Shown here: positions 1-6,683 of the stretch, in pieces
Layout of the letters: every line of letters starts with the position of its first letter
Numbering within the stretch: the first letter of the stretch is position 1
Source: CAYNST01 sp964399955
GTDB lineage: Bacteria; Pseudomonadota; Gammaproteobacteria; Pseudomonadales; Cellvibrionaceae
Direction: 5' to 3'
NCBI GenBank assembly: GCA_964399955.1
Contig: CAYNST010000123.1
Location: 1-10,229, forward strand
DNA: 10,229 nucleotides
Made by a program: the position numbers and the translations under genes
Notes under the pieces: generated by a model
The model's database searches: none
What the model saw: the letters and a program-made list of their open reading frames with translations, nothing else
What the model was told of the DNA's origin: nothing

Positions 1-3
1 ACG

Positions 4-261
4 GTGGGTCAATTTTATTGGCCAAAGGTGGATCAAAATAGATGGCCATTGACAATGGAAAGCCTGCGGATACTCGGTATAGTCGGATTTCCAACGAGTT
101 TCGAATCAGTGAAAACGGCCTACCGGAAAAAGATCTCTCAGTACCACCCGGACAGATTTGCGGGGGAACCGCCAGAAGTATTGCGTTATGCAGAGGAAAC
201 GGCAAAGAATCTCAACACGGCCTATTCAATCCTGGAAAAGCACTATCGCGCGGTCTCCTAA
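4..261 (+). CDS. J-domain (DnaJ-like) protein, possibly 5'-partial
   Basis: Encodes 85 residues that are almost entirely a J-domain. Helix II (KTAYRKKISQY) is followed by the HPD motif at residues 48-50, then a helix III-like segment ending in AYSILEKHY. The HPD loop is the element that stimulates the ATPase of Hsp70 (DnaK) in this family, so the likely role is recruiting or activating DnaK for a particular client. There is no Gly/Phe region, zinc finger or C-terminal substrate domain, so this is a minimal type III J-protein. The start is uncertain: GTG at 4 is the first in-frame start, an ATG lies at 55, and the frame stays open to base 1, so the gene may begin upstream of the window. The stop lies 3 nt before the next gene, which suggests co-translation with the zinc-ribbon membrane protein. 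The J-domain call is firm; the partner and exact start are not. Confidence 0.82.
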   Translation: MGQFYWPKVDQNRWPLTMESLRILGIVGFPTSFESVKTAYRKKISQYHPDRFAGEPPEVLRYAEETAKNLNTAYSILEKHYRAVS

Positions 262-264
262 CTC

Positions 265-918
265 ATGCTCATAAAACGTTGTCCGTCATGTGGAGCTTCA
301 AACCGAATCGCCGATCACCGAGATTCGCAGCGACCTGTTTGTGGTAGATGTAAGACCAGGTTGCCCAAATCCGTGCATATCAGAGCGTTTAGCGTCTTTC
401 AACGTCATTGGGCGTGGGTGGTACTTCTTGGGGTCGCAGGGGGAACATGGATCGCGGATGCACTTCCAACAACGAACAAAGGTGCTACTTCGTCCAGAAG
501 TGCAGATTCGCCCGGCGCTACAAGTTGCCTCCCAGTTGCAGTTTCTGCAGGGATTCACAGATTGCATAAAGACGAGGAAAGAATAGCGCCACTGAGGATA
601 GTCACCCCAAAAGGAATGAATTACTATGCCAAGCTGGTGGACTCGACAGCAAAGACGGATGTTATGTCATTATATATTGTAGGTGGTCGCCCATTGGAAG
701 TTCACGTTCCGCTCGGCTCGTATAGGCTAAAGTACGCTAGCGGAAGCGTCTGGTGTGGCGAGTCGTTGTTGTTTGGTCAGCGGACAACATATGGCGAAGC
801 TCAGTCGACATTCGAGTTTTCCGCTAAAGGCACCCGTATTTCTGGTTACACAATCGAACTAATTCCGCAATCTCGCGGAAATCTTCGAACAAACTCTATC
901 CGGGCCTCGGATTTCTAG
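265..918 (+). CDS. Zinc-ribbon, single-helix membrane protein
   Basis: A 217-residue protein. The N-terminus carries a four-cysteine zinc ribbon (CPSC at 6-9, CGRC at 26-29). A hydrophobic helix follows at about 48-67, then a low-complexity Ser/Ala/Thr linker (about 68-90). The C-terminal domain (about 105-215) is rich in Gly and aromatic residues, with blocks such as NYYAKLVD, VPLGSYRLKYASG, LLFGQRTTYG and SRGNL. The pattern fits a protein anchored in the inner membrane by one helix, with the ribbon probably cytoplasmic and the larger domain periplasmic; that topology is inferred. I do not recognise a catalytic motif. The gene starts 3 nt after the J-domain stop with no clear Shine-Dalgarno sequence, so translation is probably coupled. 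The pairing suggests that the J-protein and this membrane protein act together, perhaps in envelope protein quality control or assembly. Function is unassigned. Confidence 0.75.
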   Translation: MLIKRCPSCGASNRIADHRDSQRPVCGRCKTRLPKSVHIRAFSVFQRHWAWVVLLGVAGGTWIADALPTTNKGATSSRSADSPGATSCLPVAVSAGIHRLHKDEERIAPLRIVTPKGMNYYAKLVDSTAKTDVMSLYIVGGRPLEVHVPLGSYRLKYASGSVWCGESLLFGQRTTYGEAQSTFEFSAKGTRISGYTIELIPQSRGNLRTNSIRASDF

Positions 919-957
919 GTGGCCGAAACATCCTGCCCAACGGAGCCTAATCCAGAC

Positions 958-1009
958 GCCGGTGTGTCTGTATTTTGTGCTTCGCACTTACTTTCGCCAG
1001 CACACGGGC
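958..1009. other. Imperfect hairpin, possible transcript end
   Basis: The left arm 958-970 pairs with the right arm 998-1009 over 11 base pairs, with one G/G mismatch and one bulged T at 967. The enclosed loop contains a smaller GTGC-TTC-GCAC hairpin at 977-987. It lies 40 nt after the stop of the zinc-ribbon gene and downstream of the convergent minus-strand operon. Termination or 3'-end protection is an inference from position; no U-tract follows. Confidence 0.45.
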
Positions 1010-1115
1010 TAATTTGAGCGCAGCTTACCCCGCGCATCAAAACGCGGCATTCATCAAGAGATTTTCCGAAGGAAATCGCGAAGAAAAGTCGCACCTGGGG
1101 ATTCGACGCAGAAAG

Positions 1116-1139
1116 GGCCAGCGGCTCTAGCCGATGGCC
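1116..1139. other. GC-rich hairpin downstream of the minus-strand operon
   Basis: GGCCA (1116-1120) pairs with TGGCC (1135-1139), and inside it GGC pairs with GCC around a TCTA loop, separated by a small GC/GA internal mismatch. On the minus strand it lies about 110 nt after the stop of the small membrane protein gene, so it may lie in the 3' untranslated region of that operon. It is not followed by a T-run, so it is recorded as a stem-loop rather than a terminator. Confidence 0.4.
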
Positions 1140-1249
1140 AGTGCCGCCTGCCTCTCTATAAACCATGCCTGCACAGACGCAACCCCTTCGCCGGCGCAGC
1201 CACACAGCACTATCGAATCTGGCACATGGTACACATAATCACGCCCTCT

Positions 1250-1495
1250 TCACCCCCTACTTTCTATTTGTTTTTTGAGTCTGTCAATTTTCAATATGTA
1301 GCGCGCACCTACAATACCCGCACACAAGAAGAATAGAGCCCAGACAGAAATAAATATTTCCATTTCAGTCCGCCCAACGGGGTTTCCAATGAGACGTGCA
1401 ATTAGGAAAAAGACATAACCCACCACTGATCCAAGCGCCGGAAATACCACCAGATACAGTGTCAAATAGAAGTACTTATTTTTACCTATAGCCAT
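1250..1495 (-). CDS. Small two-helix membrane protein, candidate immunity protein
   Basis: Encodes 81 residues with two strongly hydrophobic segments, about 8-34 (LTLYLVVFPALGSVVGYVFF and on) and about 46-67 (IFISVWALFFLCAGIVGARY). Between them is a short polar loop, and the C-terminal tail is charged (KIDRLKKQIESRG). The start ATG lies only 2 nt after the RHS gene stop and no strong Shine-Dalgarno sequence is visible, so translation is probably coupled to the RHS gene. I do not recognise the family. Small membrane proteins encoded directly after polymorphic toxin genes are often the cognate immunity proteins. That is the leading guess here and would suit a membrane-acting RHS tail, but the link rests on position alone. 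It could instead be an unrelated envelope protein. The open frame itself looks genuine because of its composition and spacing. Confidence 0.65.
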   Translation of the reverse strand: MAIGKNKYFYLTLYLVVFPALGSVVGYVFFLIARLIGNPVGRTEMEIFISVWALFFLCAGIVGARYILKIDRLKKQIESRG

Positions 1496-1497
1496 GA

Positions 1498-4400
1498 TTA
1501 TTTTGCATCAAGTAGAGGATAAGGAACGTTAGAAACTGTATTACTAATGAAGTTACCCGCAGTCACGCCACCAGGCACCAGTGTAGGTGGTTGGACTCCG
1601 TGCAGGGCGTTCGATCCCAAAAGCGTCCGAGCGGAAAGAGGCAAGTTATTGTAAGCACTTCTATTAAGAGCTCCAATCCCATTTGTTACCCCCAAGCCCA
1701 AACCAGCCCCCAAACCGCCGAATACAGCTCCATTTATTGCGGCCTGATGCACACTATTACAGCTGCCTGTAAATTTATTCTGCGCCGCAGTAACACCGGC
1801 CCCAATAGCAGCACTACCAACCGTGTTCGACGCCAGCAGCCATCCTGCACCGGTCCCCATGGCGGCGGTCGCCGTACCAAGCCCTCCGCTCAACACGCCT
1901 GCAGCCGTGCCCGCAGCAAACGAACCCCAGTCAAAATTATTCCAGCCGCCGTTGCTACGGTATTGGCTGTACGCGTTGAACCCACCGCCAACAACACCGC
2001 CGACCACACACCAAGGGCATAGACCGGAAGGATCAGAATAACTTAAAGGATTCCCCCCGACGTAGGCGTAAGTATTGACCCCTCCAGCTAATCCAATCGG
2101 ATCGCTCTGTATATACCGGCCAATGCTAGGGTCATAGTATCTGTGGTAATTGTAATATAAACCGGTAGCCTCATCATGGTACTGTCCTGGAAAACGAATG
2201 TTGTTCTTGATCTGCTGTATCGAGGTTTGAACCTCGCCAAACGGGGAGTAGCTAGCCTCCCAAACGACTTCAGAACTTTCACTAGCGATCTGTACTGGAG
2301 CTCCAACCTGATCGGTCACGACCCCGTAAAGCTTATGATTACCGTCCAGCTGGTCAATCATCGCAACCAGCTGACCGTTGAGATAGACGTAACTCCTCTC
2401 CTCTCCTGTCGATAGCGATCGTTCGTGTAGTAGTTCGCCTTGTTCGCCGTAACTAAATAATGTGTAGGACTCATCTCCCGCGGGAAGGATGCCTTGCCTC
2501 TTTACAGCTCTTTGCCCTGAGGTGTTATACACGTACGACTCTGCGGTTCCATCGCTTTTAGAAACCACTGTTCTTAGTCGTCCATCAGAGCTGTGCAGCG
2601 TTACCAGATCTCCATCTTTTTCCCGCAGCTGCCCCAAACTATCAAAGCTCCACACTCCACCGGTACTACTAGTAATTTTGCTGCCGGCAATGCCATCTTC
2701 TAAATACTCGTAGGTGGTAGAACCCACGCCTCCAGAGCGCAGTGTACGGTCGCCGATCAAGTTGTAATCGTACGCAAGGCTTGCACCGCTACTCGAAAGC
2801 GGCTCCGCTGATTTGAGCCGGTGGGCGTTGTCGTACACATAGTTATATTCTGTTGCCACACCCACCGAAGTCTGGGTATTCGAATAGTCGACGTTGCCGA
2901 ACCCTTTATCCCTATCAATAGTCATAACATATTGGAATGAACGGTCTGCAGCTCTGCTCGCTATCAATCGCGGCCTGTAAGAGAGGTCATGGAGGCGCAC
3001 ATGCTGAATGCCGGCTGGAGCGAACACGAAATCGTTGACCGGGCCAAATGGCTCGTACTTCACATCCGTGATTAACGGTATCTTGGTCAACATACCATTC
3101 TTGCGCACGCGTGCACCTATACCACTGACTCGAGCCTGGGAGTCGTAGTCGAATGTCAGCCTCACCCCATTAGGATAACCGATCTCATCGAGGAGTCCGG
3201 TAGCTGCGTTATAAAACCAAATCGTATCACTTCTTACTACATCACCATCTTTTACGGGAAGCATCGACTGCAGCCAAGCTACCTGTCCCGTCTCACTGTA
3301 CCGGTAGAACCTTTCGACATCTCCTTTCGCGGAGTAAGCCAGCCGGCCGCGAAGATTGAGGATGGCTCCAGATGGGGCGTTTTGATCATATTGATATACC
3401 TCGTCAAACTCCGTTCCAGGATAGTCGACATTCAAGATGCGATTAAGAGCGTCATAGCGGTACTTGACATGGATAGAACTCACTGTCCCAGCCCTCTTAA
3501 TCATGTCAGCAAGATTACCTGCTTCGTCGTAGAAGTATTTTGTAACGCCCGTATCAGGGCTGGTCTGCTGGACCAATTCGCCGAAGCCATTATAAATAAA
3601 GAGCGTAGTTCTGCCTTCGCCATCCGTAACGGCTTGTTGATATCTATCTGGGGCCTTATCTATATTGATCAAGCCAGAATCTGGTGCCTCAATGGAAGCT
3701 AGCTGGTTTAGACCGTCATAGCCAAATTCTCGTGTTATTTCTTTAGGCAAGCCATCACTACCGTACCCAAACTCACGCAGCGCTCCTAGATTGGAATTTG
3801 CGTCGTAGTTCAGTTCGGCTTCTTCTTCTCCGCTCGACATTTTATACAGGCGATCCAAAGCATCAGTGACCCTGCCGGCCACGTATGTGACCCTACCACT
3901 ATCGTTTAGGAATTCGACTACCTCGGTCGTCAGCTGATCCTGCTTGCTTCGTGTGGTGCTGAAGTCTATTTTATCGCCGGAACTGGTCTCTATGTAATCG
4001 ATATCTGAGTTTTTACCTCCATCAACACTTGTATAAAATATGTCGTACCAGGCGCCGCTTGGAAGCGTGACCTTTGTCAGCTGGTCCAGTATGTGATCAT
4101 ACTCAAAGTGGTAGCCGTTACTGCCACCGGATTTAATTGACTTGATATGCAGTCCTGAAGCGCCCTGCCAGTAGGATATGTCCGTCACCACACCAGCCGG
4201 GTCTATTATTTTCCCAGGCATTCCCCACAGGTTGTAGTCGGAGTACTCATGGGTAATTTCTAGATCTGCCCGTCGGCGCACAAAGCGAAGATTGCCTCGA
4301 ATATCGTATTCGAAGACGACAGAATCCTCGACATCAGTCCTGGGGCCATCGACAGTCTTAGTAGCAACGACGGATTCGTTTCTATCATGGTAGGTGTAAG

Positions 4401-6228
4401 TGAATGTCCAAGTGCGCTTGTCATTTACAGGCGTGGTATTGGCGTCGTGCCTGTCGCTGACAACGCCGTCCATCACCTTAAGATCTGTCTGTGTAACCGT
4501 CCAAAGCCGCCCATTCGGGTGGTAGGCATACTCTGACTTAAGATCCGGGGTTGTATATTCTTTGAGCTGAACGGTGTCCGTCCAGTCGTAGTTAACCGTC
4601 AACTCCTCCTCCGTACCCTCGGCATAGGTTACGGATTTTGGCTTTCCAAGCTTAGCGCCGTCGGCTGATGCTGCATAATGCTTGAAGCGCGTGATAAATC
4701 CTTTGGCATCTGTCTGGGTTCGCTTTTGTCCGGTCAAACCGTCGGTGGTGCGAGAAAGGTAATAGGTGAAATCAGCTTGTGTTCCCCCCGCACAATTCGT
4801 TGTGGCATTGCCAACAATTTTTTCAACAGTCGCGAATTTATTACTGTTGTTTTTAAACTCAAAATCTGTCTGTCGACCCAAGTGGTCAGTGACTCTCCGT
4901 ATATGGTGGTGGGATAACAACGAGAATTCATGTGCCTGAGTCATCGATGGGGTCGGGAAATCACTTCGTGTGCCAACATCTGAGTGATAGGGGCCATGAT
5001 AACTTCTGTAGGCACGGCCATACTCATCATATCCCCAACCTGAAATATGGCTTGAGTTGTCTTCTGTACGGAAGTATCCGGTTAGCGCAGTCTGATGATC
5101 CCAACTATCCCAGGTATCTTGTGCCTCGTACTTGAACACCGCTTTAGACACATAAGTCCCTGCCGTCTGACCAACATTTTCAGGCCGCTCGCTCTCAGCT
5201 CCTGCAGTGAAGCCGACATGGGTGAGCATGTTCCTGTCGCTATATTTGAAGATCCAAGCGTTTTCCGAGAACGACTCTGACGTCACTTGCAGACCGGGAT
5301 CATCCGAGATAATCATCGCTTTGGGATATGTAATGCCCGGGTTACGGAGATGACCAACGAACAAATTCTCCCAAGTGGGGCCGTCTAGAAGATGAATGGC
5401 CGTTCCATTAGCGTGCTGCACCACCGTGTAGGAGTCACCATCCTCACTCACATTCCGAGAGATTCTTTGGCTGATTCCGGATTCATCTACTAGTTCTACC
5501 AATTCAAAGCCAAAGCCACCAGGCTTGTGCGTTACCCTGTAGACTTCGGTGACATTTCCAGCTTTCACTCGCATGAACCCCTCGGGATCACCGCAATTTT
5601 CAGGAATGGAAAAATCGGGATCGCCTAAGTAGATCGGAGCTCTTCCATACGGATTGGGCCTACGGAATATTCGAAAGATGTCCTGCGGTGAATTGTGCGG
5701 CTGACTGGTGTGCGAAACGAATTGATCTTTTGGTCTGATAGTAACCTCAAGCACCTCGCATTCATGCTCACCTGTTGAGCGGTCGAAATTGAGCGCTTGC
5801 CAGTATGCGTCCTTCAGGCCGTTATAGGACACCTCGCTATAGCTAAAACTATAAGCACTGTGTTTCCCATCCGGCCTCACGATGTTAATGTTCCGTCCAA
5901 AATTTTCGTTAAACGTCACGTAGACAGCATGAGAATAGCTGTGGGACCAAATGCCACTCCACTTCCCGACTTTTGGTTTCGCCCGGCTATTGTAATGGAA
6001 TGAAAAATCTAGAGGAAACTCTCCTTGCCCGCGATAAACCGTAAACTTTTGGTACTTGTTGCCAGTAGCAATATTGATCGGATTGCCTTGGTTCAAATTT
6101 GGACAGGAATCTCCTTCGCCAAGATGGCTTTCATTGAAGAGCCCTCCTATCGCACCGGCTTGGGCATGCGCTCCGCATAGAATCAGTATGGTCAGCAGGA
6201 TGTACCTTGCCGTGAACTTACTCATCAT
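1498..6228 (-). CDS. Sec-exported RHS/YD-repeat protein
   Basis: A 1576-residue RHS-family protein. Residues 1-24 form a Sec signal peptide (basic start, hydrophobic core LLTILILCG, likely cleavage after AHA or AQA). Around residues 47-60, the segment GNPINIATGNKYQ followed by FPLDFSFHYNSR is the N-terminal domain typical of RHS proteins (DUF6531-like). The middle is a long series of YD/RHS repeats (for example YDALNRILNVDYPG near residue 930). These build the hollow beta-cage that encloses the C-terminal region in this family. The RHS-associated core lies at about 1344-1404 (RFPGQYHDEATGLYYNYHRY, then DPIGLAGGVNTYAYVGGNPL and DPSGLC). The remaining 172 residues are Gly/Ala-rich and hydrophobic with no nuclease, protease, deaminase or ADP-ribosyltransferase motif I can recognise. 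No PAAR or VgrG part is present, so type VI delivery is unlikely. The start has a good ribosome binding site, and ATGs at 6228 and 6225 are both possible. The gene lies 23 nt after the Tat-subunit gene. Confidence 0.93.
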   Translation of the reverse strand: MMSKFTARYILLTILILCGAHAQAGAIGGLFNESHLGEGDSCPNLNQGNPINIATGNKYQKFTVYRGQGEFPLDFSFHYNSRAKPKVGKWSGIWSHSYSHAVYVTFNENFGRNINIVRPDGKHSAYSFSYSEVSYNGLKDAYWQALNFDRSTGEHECEVLEVTIRPKDQFVSHTSQPHNSPQDIFRIFRRPNPYGRAPIYLGDPDFSIPENCGDPEGFMRVKAGNVTEVYRVTHKPGGFGFELVELVDESGISQRISRNVSEDGDSYTVVQHANGTAIHLLDGPTWENLFVGHLRNPGITYPKAMIISDDPGLQVTSESFSENAWIFKYSDRNMLTHVGFTAGAESERPENVGQTAGTYVSKAVFKYEAQDTWDSWDHQTALTGYFRTEDNSSHISGWGYDEYGRAYRSYHGPYHSDVGTRSDFPTPSMTQAHEFSLLSHHHIRRVTDHLGRQTDFEFKNNSNKFATVEKIVGNATTNCAGGTQADFTYYLSRTTDGLTGQKRTQTDAKGFITRFKHYAASADGAKLGKPKSVTYAEGTEEELTVNYDWTDTVQLKEYTTPDLKSEYAYHPNGRLWTVTQTDLKVMDGVVSDRHDANTTPVNDKRTWTFTYTYHDRNESVVATKTVDGPRTDVEDSVVFEYDIRGNLRFVRRRADLEITHEYSDYNLWGMPGKIIDPAGVVTDISYWQGASGLHIKSIKSGGSNGYHFEYDHILDQLTKVTLPSGAWYDIFYTSVDGGKNSDIDYIETSSGDKIDFSTTRSKQDQLTTEVVEFLNDSGRVTYVAGRVTDALDRLYKMSSGEEEAELNYDANSNLGALREFGYGSDGLPKEITREFGYDGLNQLASIEAPDSGLINIDKAPDRYQQAVTDGEGRTTLFIYNGFGELVQQTSPDTGVTKYFYDEAGNLADMIKRAGTVSSIHVKYRYDALNRILNVDYPGTEFDEVYQYDQNAPSGAILNLRGRLAYSAKGDVERFYRYSETGQVAWLQSMLPVKDGDVVRSDTIWFYNAATGLLDEIGYPNGVRLTFDYDSQARVSGIGARVRKNGMLTKIPLITDVKYEPFGPVNDFVFAPAGIQHVRLHDLSYRPRLIASRAADRSFQYVMTIDRDKGFGNVDYSNTQTSVGVATEYNYVYDNAHRLKSAEPLSSSGASLAYDYNLIGDRTLRSGGVGSTTYEYLEDGIAGSKITSSTGGVWSFDSLGQLREKDGDLVTLHSSDGRLRTVVSKSDGTAESYVYNTSGQRAVKRQGILPAGDESYTLFSYGEQGELLHERSLSTGEERSYVYLNGQLVAMIDQLDGNHKLYGVVTDQVGAPVQIASESSEVVWEASYSPFGEVQTSIQQIKNNIRFPGQYHDEATGLYYNYHRYYDPSIGRYIQSDPIGLAGGVNTYAYVGGNPLSYSDPSGLCPWCVVGGVVGGGFNAYSQYRSNGGWNNFDWGSFAAGTAAGVLSGGLGTATAAMGTGAGWLLASNTVGSAAIGAGVTAAQNKFTGSCNSVHQAAINGAVFGGLGAGLGLGVTNGIGALNRSAYNNLPLSARTLLGSNALHGVQPPTLVPGGVTAGNFISNTVSNVPYPLLDAK

Positions 6229-6234
6229 AACTAT

Positions 6235-6240
6235 CTCCCT
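6235..6240 (-). promoter_or_regulatory. Ribosome binding site of the RHS gene
   Basis: Minus-strand AGGGAG ends 6 nt before the ATG at 6228 and 9 nt before the second ATG at 6225, so both starts are usable. It lies inside the 23-nt gap after the stop of the Tat-subunit gene. This suggests the RHS gene is translated efficiently from the same transcript as the oxidoreductase genes. Confidence 0.7.
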
Positions 6241-6251
6241 TGATTACAAAT

Positions 6252-6683
6252 CTAAAGTACATACCCATTCGGCTGGGGCGCGCTAATTCCTGCAGCGCCG
6301 TGACCGGACTCCGAACCAAAAAAGCTTTCCGTTACCACTTCAAAAAAAGCATTGAGAAAGTCGGACACCTCATCTCCCCTCAACATCATTGCCTCTAGCT
6401 CCCCGTCATGACTAGGCTTCGGATATTGAACAGTGGCTTTAAGACCGGCGATGAAGCCTTGTTGGAACTCGTGTAGCTGCATCAACTTTTCAATTTCAGC
6501 CCACACTTCAGGACAATCTGCGCCAACGTTATTTTCTAAAGGCGGCATGAAGATGTTCAGCCACACCTTCGTGACTTCACGCCAGGGGAACGGGGCAGCT
6601 AGGGTTTGTGAGAGCGCCATAGATGAGAAGGCCATCAGGCCTAGGCCGCTCAAGTGGAAGGCACTTCTGCGTGAAATTTTCAT
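6252..6683 (-). CDS. Tat-signal small subunit of GMC oxidoreductase
   Basis: Encodes 143 residues. The N-terminus MKISRRSAFHLSGLGL is a twin-arginine signal (R5-R6 followed by a moderately hydrophobic stretch to about residue 30). The mature part is mostly helical, with PFPWREVTKVWLNIFMPP, a central helix pair, and a C-terminal segment DFLNAFFEVVTESFFG ending in NGYVL. Size, Tat signal and C-terminal pattern resemble the gluconate 2-dehydrogenase subunit 3 family (the gamma subunit of FAD-dependent glucose/gluconate dehydrogenases). In those enzymes the small subunit carries the signal peptide and takes the folded flavoprotein through the Tat system. The ATG overlaps the stop of the GMC gene by 4 nt (ATGA), so the two are translationally coupled and probably made in equal amounts. 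No heme-binding cytochrome c gene follows, unlike classical three-subunit dehydrogenases. The family call is by pattern and context. Confidence 0.75.
   Translation of the reverse strand: MKISRRSAFHLSGLGLMAFSSMALSQTLAAPFPWREVTKVWLNIFMPPLENNVGADCPEVWAEIEKLMQLHEFQQGFIAGLKATVQYPKPSHDGELEAMMLRGDEVSDFLNAFFEVVTESFFGSESGHGAAGISAPQPNGYVL

Larger units (their letters stand above)
919..1249. other. Convergent intergenic region with stem-loops
   Basis: About 330 nt between two genes that converge. No credible gene is seen. The one open frame here, on the minus strand at 915-1205, has a biased, cysteine- and arginine-rich translation with no family resemblance. The region is rich in inverted repeats. There is a long hairpin at 958-1009 and a GC-rich hairpin at 1116-1139. 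Two smaller ones lie at 1030-1047 (CCGCG/CGCGG) and 1060-1077 (GATTTTCC/GGAAATC with a GAA loop and one bulged T). None is followed by a clear run of T on either strand, so none can be called a standard intrinsic terminator. Its position suggests it ends transcription from both sides. Confidence 0.6.

Noticed and set aside
935..941. GCCCAAC, a match to the R'' core of an integron attC site
   Set aside because: No matching GTTRRRY partner is found in the next 60-150 nt, and no cassette-like array or integrase is present.
915..1205. 96-codon minus-strand open frame in the convergent region
   Set aside because: The translation is Arg/Cys-rich with no family resemblance, it overlaps the stop of the zinc-ribbon gene and the stem-loops, and it has no good ribosome binding site.
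1591..2022. 143-codon plus-strand open frame
   Set aside because: It is antisense to the RHS C-terminal tail and has no recognisable features; it is a shadow of the GC-rich Gly/Ala coding region.
6138..6228. Possible lipoprotein signal (cysteine in LILCG) at the RHS N-terminus
   Set aside because: The residue before the cysteine is Leu rather than Gly/Ala/Ser, and a standard AxA cleavage site follows.
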